From contig CAZONX010000059.1 in NCBI GenBank assembly GCA_964581295.1, positions 1 through 12,303 of the forward strand: a stretch of 12,303 bases of DNA. The letters are read 5' to 3'. The DNA comes from JAHEEL01 sp964581295. GTDB lineage: Bacteria > Actinomycetota > Acidimicrobiia > Spongiisociales > UBA5794. Numbering within the stretch: the stretch's first letter is position 1; the number at the start of each line of letters is the position of its first letter. This document shows, piece by piece, positions 1-7,505 of this stretch. The notes under the pieces were generated by a model, which was given only the letters and a program-made list of their open reading frames with translations, made no database searches and was not told the origin of the DNA. Both the position numbers and the translations under genes were made by a program.

Positions 1-2
1 CG

Positions 3-140
3 GTGAACGTTCAGGCGACGTGGCAGGAGGTCGGATTCGCCGCGCTCACGGGTGTAATCGTAGGACTCATCGTGGTGGCCGGTGACCAAATCCGACGTGT
101 TCCGCTCCTGGCAAGATGCCGACCATCGGCATGGCGATAG
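3..140 (+). CDS. Short unrecognised reading frame, possible tail of a small membrane protein
   Basis: An open frame of 45 codons runs from a GTG at the window edge to TAG at 138-140. It has one hydrophobic stretch (VGFAALTGVIVGLIVVAG), then an Arg-rich tail. It may be the C-terminus of a gene starting upstream, for example a small single-helix membrane protein of an integrated element, because tRNA 3'-half scars follow. It may also be a chance frame: no ribosome-binding site is visible at this edge and I recognise no family. Confidence 0.25.
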   Translation: MNVQATWQEVGFAALTGVIVGLIVVAGDQIRRVPLLARCRPSAWR

Positions 141-309
141 CATTGGGGCATTCTGGATCGTCCACGAACCCGACGCCTTGAGTCTCAAAGCAGGCAAGAA
201 GTAGGCAAGAGGGCGGAAAACAGCGCGAAACAATGAAATGCAATGGGTGCTGAGACCCTTGCAGCGCAAAGGATTACGGCCGAAAGGCCTGTGGTGGCGT
301 CCCGCCTTC

Positions 310-358
310 TTGCCTTCACACGACAGATGTCGCTGGTTCGATCCCAATAGCGCCTACC
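310..358 (+). other. Degenerate 3' half of tRNA-Val(CAC), putative att-site remnant
   Basis: The segment folds as the 3' half of a tRNA. The anticodon loop is TTCACAC (315-321), with T33 and anticodon CAC (317-319). A five-base variable region (327-331) follows, then a T-arm with loop TTCGATC (337-343), the acceptor 3' strand AGCGCCT (349-355), discriminator A356 and CC. The anticodon stem has one C-A mismatch. The T-stem (GCTGG/CCAAT) has a C-A mismatch and a G-T pair, so it is decayed. Upstream of 310 there is no D-arm and no complementary acceptor 5' strand, so this is not a functional tRNA gene. A 3' half alone is typical of an att site left by a tRNA-targeting integrase; a simple pseudo-tRNA is the alternative. 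Confidence 0.6.
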
Positions 359-477
359 GCCGGAATGCCTTGTGACGCAGGGGGCGCGGCTACTTGCGTG
401 GGAAATCGCTGATCCGTTCCTGGCCAGAAGTAGGCGGGAAGTGGACTCGAGCTTCGCTCTTTGGACGTCTGTGGGCG

Positions 478-498
478 CGGCGCCTATTCGGCGCCTAT
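478..498 (+). repeat. Two copies of CGGCGCCTAT, period 11
   Basis: CGGCGCCTAT occurs at 478-487 and 489-498. It lies between the two tRNA half-genes in a stretch (about 359-620) in which I see no convincing gene. Function is unknown. Confidence 0.4.
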
Positions 499-623
499 CA
501 GTCCGGAAACCAGGGAACATGCGACCGAACGCGTTGGTACGGAACGGGATGAAGACCCAATGGACACAAGGGTTTCTGCGATAGCGGGGGATAGGGCGGG
601 ATCAGTCGGGGTGGGGTTTCGTG

Positions 624-669
<46 letters not shown>

Positions 670-672
670 GGA

Positions 673-720
673 GGAAACGACAAGAATCCTCAGTTTCGGC
701 TGGGGATTCTTGCCGTTTCC
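673..720 (+). terminator. Long hairpin terminator after the tRNA-Ala 3' half
   Basis: Arms 673-693 and 700-720 form a 21-bp stem around the 6-nt loop TTTCGG. There is one A-C mismatch (680/713) and one T-G wobble. No T-tract follows, as is common for actinobacterial terminators. It sits 3 nt past the tRNA 3' end, where tRNA terminators usually lie, and supports 670 onward being original chromosomal sequence. The stretch from 721 to 967 holds no gene I can support; it is the probable promoter region of the protease, with a small bulged hairpin at 823-842. Confidence 0.75.
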
Positions 721-967
721 TGCCCGCTCGGTGCACCTTTCGGGTCGTCGGCGCCGAGGTCGCTTGAGTGGTTTCTCGGTCGGCCGCGATCCGAGCCGAC
801 CCGTGAATTGTTGCCAGCCGTGTGTCGAGCGGTGCTTCGACAGGTCTACCGCCGGGCGGACTAGTGCCGGTGCGCGTCGTGACAATGGGCATTGGGAGAA
901 CAACGCCGAAATGCCGATGGATGCTCAAGGGAAAAGAATTTCCAACGGCATCGTGGGGAGACACATC

Positions 968-2942
968 GTGCACACCGTCCGGGACCGCAAGGCCTCCGCC
1001 GCAACGAGAGCGCTGATCGCCTTTCTTGCGGTATTCGCAATGGTGACCGCGTTGGTTCCTCAATCCGCGCGTGCGGATGAAGCGCCCGCTGCCACTCCGA
1101 GTCGCGTGATCGTGCGAGAAGCCCCCGGTGCCGGCAACGAACCCGAGCAACTCGTTGAGCGGCTCGGTGGCACCGTCGGCCAGCCGCTGGATCTGATCAA
1201 TGGTTTCGCCGCTGTGGTCCCGTCGAGCGCTATCGGCACTCTGACTGCTTCGCCTCAGATCCTCCAGGTCACTCCTGACGCGGTGCTCGAACTGAGCGAA
1301 GCTGGATGGGAAGACGCGTCCACTCTGGCGATAGGCGACCCGCAGACGAGCCCGAGCTCCCTCTACGAAGTCGCCCGCTACATGAACGCGGACAAGATGT
1401 GGGATGCCGGTCACACGGGAGCCGGCATCGACGTCGCCCTCATCGACTCCGGGGTGGTTCCGGTGAACGGACTCACGAGGCCAGGGAAGGTCTTCAACGG
1501 TCCCGATCTCTCATTCGAATCGCAGTACGACAGCCTCCGCTACCTCGACACCTTCGGTCATGGCACGCACATGGCCGGCATCATCGCTGGGCGCGATGAC
1601 GAGGCGAGTAACAAGCTCTCGAAGGAAGCGAAAGTGGATTTCGTGGGCATCGCTCCCGACGCTCGCATTGTCAGCATCAAGGTGGCTGATGCCCAGGGCG
1701 TGACCGATGTCTCACAGGTGATCGCCGCTATCGATTGGGTGGTGGAGCACCGCCGTGATGCCGGCCTCAACATCCGCGTGCTCAACCTCTCGTTCGGCAC
1801 AGACAGCAAGCAGTCGTATGTGCTCGATCCTCTCGCCTATGCCGTCGAGAAGGCCTGGGACGCGGGCATCGTTGTAGTCGTCGCCGCGGGCAACGACGGC
1901 AACTCGGCCGCGCTGCGTAATCCGGCCATGGACCCGTTCGTGATCGCTGTTGGCGCCGCCGATCCGTTGAAGACGAAGAACCTCGCCGATGATGTGGTTT
2001 CGACGTTCTCGAACTGCGGGACGTCGCAGCGGTCGGTCGACATCGTGGCCCATGGCCGTTCGATCACCAGCCTGCGCGCACCCGGCTCGTACGCCGACGT
2101 CGAGAACCCAGACTCCGTCGTCGCCGACCGCCTCTTCGTGGGGAGCGGAACGTCGCAAGCCGCAGCAGCCGTGTCGGGCGCCGTAGCGCTGCTGCTCGAC
2201 GAGAATCCGAAGCTCAATCCAGACCAGGTCAAGTCGATCCTGAAGTCTGGAGCTGCCTACGTCGGACGGGCAAAGCCGATCTGCCAGGGTGCAGGCGCGG
2301 TCGATGTGCATGCATCCGCCAAAACCCCAGTGCCGTCGGCCTCCGAAGCTGCCCAGGGGCACAAGCCGTCCAGCGGCAGCGGGCAGATCGACGACAGTCG
2401 CGGATCGGATCGCCTGTCGGCCGAGGGTGCCGTGCTGAAGGGTGAACAGGACATCATGGGGAACCCGTGGATCGGCTTCAACGAAGTCGTTACGGAATGC
2501 AAGACAATCGAAAGCACCAAGACGGACACGCTCGACCCCGTGATACTCGACCCGGTGACGCTCGACCCCGTGATACTCGAGCCCGCCGACCCCGTGATAC
2601 TCGAGCCCGCCGACCCCGTGACGGAGGTCTGCGAGGACCAACTCCAGCCCACCGACACACTGTGGGATGGTGGCGACTGGAATGGTGCGACGTGGTCGGG
2701 TGCGACGTGGTCGGGTGCGACGTGGTCGGGTGCGACGTNNNNNNNNNNNNNNNNNNNNNNNNNNNNNNNNNNNNNNNNNNNNNNNNNNNNNNNNNNNNNN
2801 NNNNNNNNNNNNNNNNNNNNNNNNNNNNNNNNNNNNNNCGACGTGGTCGGGTGCGACGTGGTCGGGTGCGACGTGGTCGGGTGCGACGTGGTCGGGTGCG
2901 ACGTGGTCCGGTCTCGGATGGCTCGGACTCACCTGGTACTAG
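968..2942 (+). CDS. Secreted subtilisin-like serine protease (S8) with C-terminal GATWS repeats, interrupted by assembly gap
   Basis: The start is GTG 968, because GGGGAG (955-960) lies 7 nt upstream and it gives a compact signal peptide (hydrophobic ALIAFLAVFAMVTALV, likely cleavage after PQSARA, residue 36). ATG 911 is an alternative with a poorer ribosome-binding site; anything further upstream would run through the tRNA half-gene and terminator. Residues about 45-105 resemble an I9-type inhibitory propeptide. The S8 catalytic domain shows Asp160 (ALIDSGV), His198 (FGHGTHMAGIIAG), oxyanion Asn309 (AAGNDGN) and Ser396 (GSGTSQAAAAVSG), so it should be active outside the cell. A linker with DPVIL/EPADPV repeats (about 522-552) leads to GATWS pentapeptides from residue 573. 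The 100-N gap cuts this array. The scaffold frame continues to 2992 only because 100 is not a multiple of 3; the frame that keeps the GATWS repeat ends LGWLGLTWY at TAG 2940-2942. The substrate is unknown. Confidence 0.9.
2531..2622 (+). repeat. Imperfect repeats encoding an Asp/Pro-rich linker
   Basis: Short units coding for LDPVILDPVT and ILEPADPV recur here. The stretch encoding DPVILEPA is present twice almost identically. It forms a proline-rich, acidic spacer between the protease domain and the GATWS array, and probably evolved by local duplication. Confidence 0.75.
2684..2910 (+). repeat. 15-bp tandem repeat encoding GATWS, collapsed at an assembly gap
   Basis: The unit GGTGCGACGTGGTCG repeats exactly: three full copies and a partial one before the gap (2684-2738), and about five after it (2839-2910). 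Unit identity at the DNA level is essentially perfect, which suggests recent expansion or homogenisation and explains why assembly broke here. The left edge ends on ...GCGACGT and the right edge resumes at CGACG..., so the missing length must be 9 + 15n nt (or an overlap of the same phase). That keeps the reading frame open. Confidence 0.9.
2739..2838. other. Assembly gap 1 (100 N)
   Basis: Exactly 100 N, the usual placeholder for a gap of unknown size, lies inside the GATWS-coding tandem repeat of the protease gene. The true size is unknown. Confidence 0.97.
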
Positions 2943-3047
2943 CGCTGCCGAAGGAACTGCGAAGTGAACCCACCGAGGAGTGCAGCACTTGAACGGGTCT
3001 AGTTCACTGCCACGCCGGCCGATACCGAAGGTGTGAAGGAAGAAGCG

Positions 3048-5060
3048 ATGGTCGCGACCGCATCGATGAGCGCGGATGCCCCCAGAAAGGTCAAGGCACA
3101 AGACCGCCGACCGTCCTTGGCCAGTGCATGGACGTTCATCGCCGTCATTGCGGGCCTTGCCGCGGTCCTCTGGACCGGGCTCCTCATGAACCTCGGACCG
3201 TTCGACCGGCCGTTTTCGCTGCCGTGGTGGGCGCTGATTCCGGTGGTGTTCCTCGCAGAGAGCGCGGTAATTCACCTCACCTTTCGTAAGGACTCTCACT
3301 CATTCTCTCTCAGCGAGATAGCCCTCGTCGTCGGGTTGTTCTTCGCCTCGCCGGCTGCGCTGGTCATCGCTCAGCTTGTTGGGAACGGAGCGTCGCTCGT
3401 GTTCAACCGTCGCCAAGTGCCGATCAAAGCCGCGTTCAACGTCGCTCAACTCGTCTTAGTGACCGGGCTCGCGACCCTGTTGTTCAGGATGATCCTGGAC
3501 CAGAGCGACCCGCTCGGCCCTTGGGGATGGACTGCTGCCATTGTTGCGTCCGTGGTCGGCATCGTGGTTGCCGAGCTCGCGATCAATACTGTCATCCGTC
3601 TCACCGGCGGGAGCATGTCCGGGCGCGAGATGGTCGGCACCATGGCATTCGGGTCGATGGGTGCGACGCTGAACGCGACGCTCGGCCTGATCATCGTGTT
3701 CGTTGCATGGCATGACCCGCGGGCGGTGTGGATTGCGCTGGTGCCCCCGCTACTGATGTACGTTGCCTACCGCACCCACGCCGTGCACCGCGACAATCAC
3801 CAGCACCTCGAGTCGATGCATGCCGTCACAGAGGCTATTCACACCGCTCCCGATCTCGGTGTGGCGTTGCGCGACGCGGCGAGCAGCGCCAGGGAACTCG
3901 TCAACGCCGACTGGCTCGAAATCATCGTCTTCCGGGATGAGGGGCCAAGGCCTTATCGCACGATCGTGCAGCTCAATGGTGTCCACGAAACGATTGCTCC
4001 GTGCGTGCTGTCCGACCGGCCACCGGAGTGGTGGACCGGGGTCATTGGAGATGCCGAATCGGCGATCTTGCATGAAGCGAGCCGCTCTGCGGTCGCCGGA
4101 AGCCCCATGGTGAAGAAGGACGCCATCATTGCTCCCATCGTGGGCACCGACCGTCTCCACGGCTACGTACTAGCGGCCGACCGCCTCGGCGATGTCAACG
4201 CCTTCAGCCCCGGAGACATCCAACTCCTCGAAACGGTTGCCAAACAGGTCAGCGTCGCACTCGACAACGGGCATCTCGAGACATCACTCGCCACCGTCAC
4301 CGCGCTGAAGGAGCAATTGGAGGACATGGTCCGGTCGAAGGACCAGTTCGTCGCTTCGATCAGCCACGAGCTGAGGACGCCACTGACCGCGGTTGTTGGC
4401 TTTGCGACGGAACTCGAGCAGAACCTCGAGATCTTCGAACACTCCGATCTCAAGGAGTTCGTCGGAATGATCGCCGGCGAGTCGACCACGCTGTCTCACA
4501 TCATCGAGGATCTGCTCGTAGCAGCCCGAGCCGATATCGGAACGCTGTCGATCCGACCGGAGCGGGTTGACACGGCGCAGGTGATTGCCGAGCTGACGAG
4601 CCCCGGCCCCCCGTCCAGACCGCTGAGTCCGATCGTCGTGAGCGACACGCGAGTCGATGTATGGGCGGATCCGGTCCGGTTCCGCCAGGTGCTCAGGAAT
4701 CTCATCACGAACGCCCGCAGGTACGGCGGCGGTTCGATTGCGATCGAGGTCAAACAACGCGGCGATGCCGTCGCGATTAGCGTGGTCGACGACGGTCCAG
4801 GCGTCCCCGAAGACCGTGAGCAAGCGATCTTCGAGGCTTATGAACGCGGCCACGCCAATTCGACACAGCCAGGATCGGTTGGGCTCGGTCTCACCGTTTC
4901 TCGGCAGCTCGCGCGGCTGATGGACGGCGATCTGACGTTCCAGAGACGCGATTCGATGACCTGCTTCGAGTTCACCGTTCCCGTATTCGTGGACGAGGCG
5001 CCCGAGCAGCGACTACCGCTTGATAGGCAGCTGGCTGCGGTCGTCGTCGTTGGCGCCTGA
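3048..5060 (+). CDS. Membrane sensor histidine kinase with GAF domain
   Basis: This 670-residue orthodox-looking sensor kinase should autophosphorylate a histidine and pass phosphate to a response regulator. Seven hydrophobic segments (about residues 28-47, 61-79, 89-112, 128-149, 160-183, 199-221, 226-242) form an integral-membrane sensor region resembling MASE-type domains. A GAF-like region follows (about 250-410), then HisKA with the phospho-acceptor His440 in SISHELRTPLTAVVGFA. The HATPase has an N-box (NLITNARRYG, Asn555), DDGPGVP (Asp582) and a GLGL lid. ATG 3048 is chosen because GAAGGA lies 7 nt upstream; GTG 3033 is possible but lacks a site. No response regulator lies within the window, so the kinase is an orphan here. 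It begins 105 bp after the protease stop on the same strand; co-transcription is possible but unproven. The ligand is unknown. Confidence 0.88.
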   Translation: MVATASMSADAPRKVKAQDRRPSLASAWTFIAVIAGLAAVLWTGLLMNLGPFDRPFSLPWWALIPVVFLAESAVIHLTFRKDSHSFSLSEIALVVGLFFASPAALVIAQLVGNGASLVFNRRQVPIKAAFNVAQLVLVTGLATLLFRMILDQSDPLGPWGWTAAIVASVVGIVVAELAINTVIRLTGGSMSGREMVGTMAFGSMGATLNATLGLIIVFVAWHDPRAVWIALVPPLLMYVAYRTHAVHRDNHQHLESMHAVTEAIHTAPDLGVALRDAASSARELVNADWLEIIVFRDEGPRPYRTIVQLNGVHETIAPCVLSDRPPEWWTGVIGDAESAILHEASRSAVAGSPMVKKDAIIAPIVGTDRLHGYVLAADRLGDVNAFSPGDIQLLETVAKQVSVALDNGHLETSLATVTALKEQLEDMVRSKDQFVASISHELRTPLTAVVGFATELEQNLEIFEHSDLKEFVGMIAGESTTLSHIIEDLLVAARADIGTLSIRPERVDTAQVIAELTSPGPPSRPLSPIVVSDTRVDVWADPVRFRQVLRNLITNARRYGGGSIAIEVKQRGDAVAISVVDDGPGVPEDREQAIFEAYERGHANSTQPGSVGLGLTVSRQLARLMDGDLTFQRRDSMTCFEFTVPVFVDEAPEQRLPLDRQLAAVVVVGA

Positions 5061-5122
5061 CCGACATGTAGCGAGGCGCTCGATGACGCCGCCAGAATCC
5101 GGATCGGCGCAAAAGAGGCGCG

Positions 5123-5269
5123 CTACGTCGAGCCCTTGGCGGTCGAACGACCTTTGGCGATATGGACGTACTGGGCACAGGCGCACTTCGGGACCGTGCA
5201 CCCGAGGTGGCCGTGGTGTTCGGCGTGCGGATGGCCGCATTCGCTGCACCGTTGCCGTCCGGTGTGCAT
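5123..5269 (-). CDS. 48-residue Cys/His-rich mini-protein, putative zinc-binding
   Basis: An ATG at 5269 opens a 48-codon frame ending in TAG at 5123. The protein has CSECGHPHAEHHGHLGC followed by CACAQYVHIAKG, giving CxxC, a cluster of six His and a final CxC. That arrangement could bind one or two zinc ions as a tiny zinc ribbon or knuckle. The C-terminal tail is basic and Ser/Thr-rich (AKGRSTAKGST). It starts 14 nt after the RRM gene stop on the same strand, which fits an operon with translational coupling; its own ribosome-binding site is weak. I do not recognise a named family. Cys/His spacing this regular is unlikely by chance, but the frame is short. Confidence 0.6.
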   Translation of the reverse strand: MHTGRQRCSECGHPHAEHHGHLGCTVPKCACAQYVHIAKGRSTAKGST

Positions 5270-5283
5270 CGTCGACGATGCGC

Positions 5284-5538
5284 TCAACGGGAGCGCTCCT
5301 TTGCGACGCTGACCGTGAGGTCACGGCCGTCGAGGTTTTGGCCGTTCAGGCCGCTGATGGCGGCGTTGGCCTCGTCCGTCGTTGACATCTCCACGAATCC
5401 GAATCCGCGTGAGCGGCCCGTGTCGCGATCGGTAATGACCTGGGCCTTGCTGACGGTGCCGTATGAGGCGAATTGCCCTTCGAGGTCGGCGGTGGTGGTG
5501 TCGAACGACAAGTTTCCGACGTAGAGGTTGTTAGACAT
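5284..5538 (-). CDS. Small RRM-type RNA-binding protein (cold-inducible RNA-binding protein-like)
   Basis: The 84-residue protein is a single RNA-recognition motif. RNP2 is LYVGNL (residues 5-10) and RNP1 is RGFGFVEM in the middle. The conserved (L)DGRDLTVSVA strand lies near the end, followed by a short basic tail. Such one-domain RRM proteins bind single-stranded RNA and are often cold- or stress-induced in bacteria; that role is family knowledge. The start at 5538 has a strong AAGGAG (5545-5550) 6 nt upstream. The frame is open far upstream, but only this start has a good site and begins directly with the RRM. It is the first gene of a probable two-gene unit with the Cys/His mini-protein. 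Confidence 0.93.
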   Translation of the reverse strand: MSNNLYVGNLSFDTTTADLEGQFASYGTVSKAQVITDRDTGRSRGFGFVEMSTTDEANAAISGLNGQNLDGRDLTVSVAKERSR

Positions 5539-5563
5539 GGTGCACTCCTTCAAGAGAGCTGAC

Positions 5564-5578
5564 CGTCGGATACCGACG
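5564..5578 (-). promoter_or_regulatory. Small perfect hairpin in the RRM gene leader
   Basis: CGTCGG-ATA-CCGACG is a 6-bp perfect GC-rich stem with a 3-nt loop, 13 bp upstream of the AAGGAG of the RRM gene. It could shape the leader mRNA and be relevant if the gene is cold-regulated; that is inference. The rest of the 5539-5872 interval shows no gene I can support and should hold the promoters of the divergent RRM and aldehyde dehydrogenase genes. Confidence 0.4.
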
Positions 5579-5872
5579 CCCCTCAAGATGTGCGTTCCGA
5601 TCCCGGCGCCGTGCGCCGTGCGGAATCCACAGATCTTGTGGTGACTCCGCTGGACGGATGGAGCCGCGGAGTTGGCGCTGTACGCGTGGCACGTACGCCT
5701 TCGCTTCCAACCGTAGCAGTCGAAGCGATCAAGCGGACAGGTGATCGCGGCCGGTGCGAGCCGATGGTGCTGCTCCGGCCGCGCGCTCTCCGACCAATGT
5801 GGCGGCTGATGAGGCCTGGGTCGATCGATCCCGTCGACGCATGGCGCGTGCCAGGCTTCTAGGGTCCGTGCC

Positions 5873-7372
5873 ATGGAGCAACTCGAACATCTGGCCCCGG
5901 GCATGCCCATCGTCTGGGGCGGCAATCGCATCACGCGGGTGACCGACGAACTCGCATCGGCGTTCCGGCCCGGTGACTCCCTGATCGTCATGCAAACGGA
6001 CGGGACCGTGCTGCATGTCCCAGCCGCCGAACAGGCGATCGCCGACGACGCGGTCGACGCCGCATCAGCATCGTTCGATCTTCTGGGCAGTGTGAGCGAC
6101 GACCGGATATCCGAGTTTTATGAACTCTTCGCGGCGACGCTCGCCGACGACACATCGTTCGCGCCCATCGCCGCTGCAAACCGATCCGATGTCGCGAGGG
6201 CGCGGTCGCGGGGTCGTTCGGCGACTCGACTGATCCTGAGCGATCGAATGCGAGCCGACATGATCGACGGGCTGCGATCGTGGCGCGATGCGCCCGGTGG
6301 TCGGGGGAGTGTTGTCGAGACGATCGACCACGACGGGTGGCGTGTCGATCAGGTTCGTGGCGGCCTCGGTGTTGTCGGATTCGTTTTCGAAGGTCGGCCG
6401 AATGTCTTTGCGGACGCGACCGGAGTTCTGCGGAGTGGAAACACGGTGGTGTTCCGGATCGGATCAGACGCCCTTGGAACTGCACGCGCAATTGTTGAAC
6501 ATGCGCTGAAGCCTGCCCTGTCGCTTTCGGGGCTGCCGACCGGCGCAGCGGTGCTGATCGACAGCGCCGCGCACGCTTCGGCATGGGCCGTGTTCTCGGA
6601 CCCACGACTGGCGCTCGCCGTCGCCCGCGGGTCCGGTGCTGCGACGGCGCAGCTGGGGGCGGTTGCCCGCCAGGCCGGCAACTCGGTGAGCCTGCACGGG
6701 ACGGGCGGGGCTTGGATTGTGGCGGACGCATCTGCCGACGCCGAAGCGTTCGGGGCAGCGATCTATCACTCTCTCGACCGCAAGGTTTGCAACACCCTGA
6801 ACACCTGCTGCATCGTCGCCGAGCGCTCCGGCGACCTGGTTCCGGCTTTCCTCGATGCAATCGAGCGGGCAGGCGAGCGGCGAGGCGTTCGGCCGAAGCT
6901 TCACGTCCTCGATTCGTCGACGGATGCCGTTCCCAAGGCGTGGTTTGCTCGTAGAGTCGCGATTGCACGGGCCGACGGCGAGCACGATGAAGTCCAAGCC
7001 GAATCGATTGATCTCGAAGGGCTCGGCACCGAATGGGAATGGGAGGAGAGCCCGGAGGTGACGCTCGCGATCGTCGACTCGGTCGATCAGGCCGTTGAGT
7101 GGTTCAACCGCTACAGCCCGAGGTTCGTCGTCTCCCTCGTATCGGGCGACACCGCCGCACACGACCGGTTCTTCGACCTGGTCGACGCCCCATTCGTCGG
7201 GAATGGCTTCACTCGGTGGGTCGATGGCCAGTACGCCCTCGACAAGCCAGAGCTGGGTCTCTCGAACTGGCAGCATGGTCGGCTGTTCGGCCGCGGCGGG
7301 ATCCTTTCGGGGGATTCGGTCTACACGGTGCGGACCCGGGTCACCCAAGACGACCCCAACATCGGCCGCTAG
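5873..7372 (+). CDS. ProA-like aldehyde dehydrogenase (glutamate-5-semialdehyde dehydrogenase family) with N-terminal extension
   Basis: The 499-residue protein aligns by eye with gamma-glutamyl phosphate reductase (ProA). QVRGGLGVVGFVFEGRPNV (residues 160-178) and SGNTVVFRIGSDA match the ProA nucleotide-binding region. KVCNTLNTCC places the catalytic Cys at 306, and YALDKPELGLSNWQ matches the C-terminal ProA segment. ProA normally has about 415-430 residues. Here about 50 extra residues lead (FRPGDSLIVMQTDGTVLHVP), and the C-terminal consensus (normally ...ARGPMG...) reads HGRLFGRGGI. It may make NADP-linked glutamate-5-semialdehyde for proline, or be a paralogue with another acyl-phosphate or aldehyde substrate; no proB lies nearby. 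The start has AGGG (5861-5864) 8 nt upstream. Confidence 0.8.
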   Translation: MEQLEHLAPGMPIVWGGNRITRVTDELASAFRPGDSLIVMQTDGTVLHVPAAEQAIADDAVDAASASFDLLGSVSDDRISEFYELFAATLADDTSFAPIAAANRSDVARARSRGRSATRLILSDRMRADMIDGLRSWRDAPGGRGSVVETIDHDGWRVDQVRGGLGVVGFVFEGRPNVFADATGVLRSGNTVVFRIGSDALGTARAIVEHALKPALSLSGLPTGAAVLIDSAAHASAWAVFSDPRLALAVARGSGAATAQLGAVARQAGNSVSLHGTGGAWIVADASADAEAFGAAIYHSLDRKVCNTLNTCCIVAERSGDLVPAFLDAIERAGERRGVRPKLHVLDSSTDAVPKAWFARRVAIARADGEHDEVQAESIDLEGLGTEWEWEESPEVTLAIVDSVDQAVEWFNRYSPRFVVSLVSGDTAAHDRFFDLVDAPFVGNGFTRWVDGQYALDKPELGLSNWQHGRLFGRGGILSGDSVYTVRTRVTQDDPNIGR

Positions 7373-7378
7373 CCATAG

Positions 7379-7503
7379 CGCGTACCCAGGGTTCGCACCG
7401 TCATATACGACGTTGTGAGCCCACAGAACGCAGGACACCTCCGTACCGCTTCATTCTGTGGGCTGGGGACGCCGTATGCGACGTCACGAACCCTGGGTAC
7501 GCG
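7379..7503. repeat. Imperfect inverted repeat, 52-bp arms, filling the convergent intergenic region
   Basis: Arms 7379-7430 and 7452-7503 are complementary at 41 of 52 positions around a 21-nt loop. The outer 17 bp (starting CGCGTACCCAGGGTTCG) pair perfectly, and an inner block of 11 bp around CCCACAGAA also pairs. The repeat begins 7 nt after the stop of the ProA-like gene and ends 3 nt before the stop of leuS. It probably serves as a bidirectional terminator. Its size and the degenerate middle also fit a REP- or MITE-like intergenic element. No target-site duplication is evident. Confidence 0.85.
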
Positions 7504-7505
7504 GG

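Noticed and set aside
185..520. Minus-strand frame containing YWDRTSDICRVK
   Set aside because: This string is a known artefact of translating the antisense of a tRNA 3' half; it overlies the tRNA-Val remnant and has no family support.
2684..2910. Repeat array considered as a CRISPR
   Set aside because: Units are 15 bp, directly abutting with no spacers, and in frame with a protein tail.
2490..3299. Minus-strand frames crossing gap 1
   Set aside because: They read through Ns and through the antisense of the 15-bp repeat; low-complexity RRTRP translation only.
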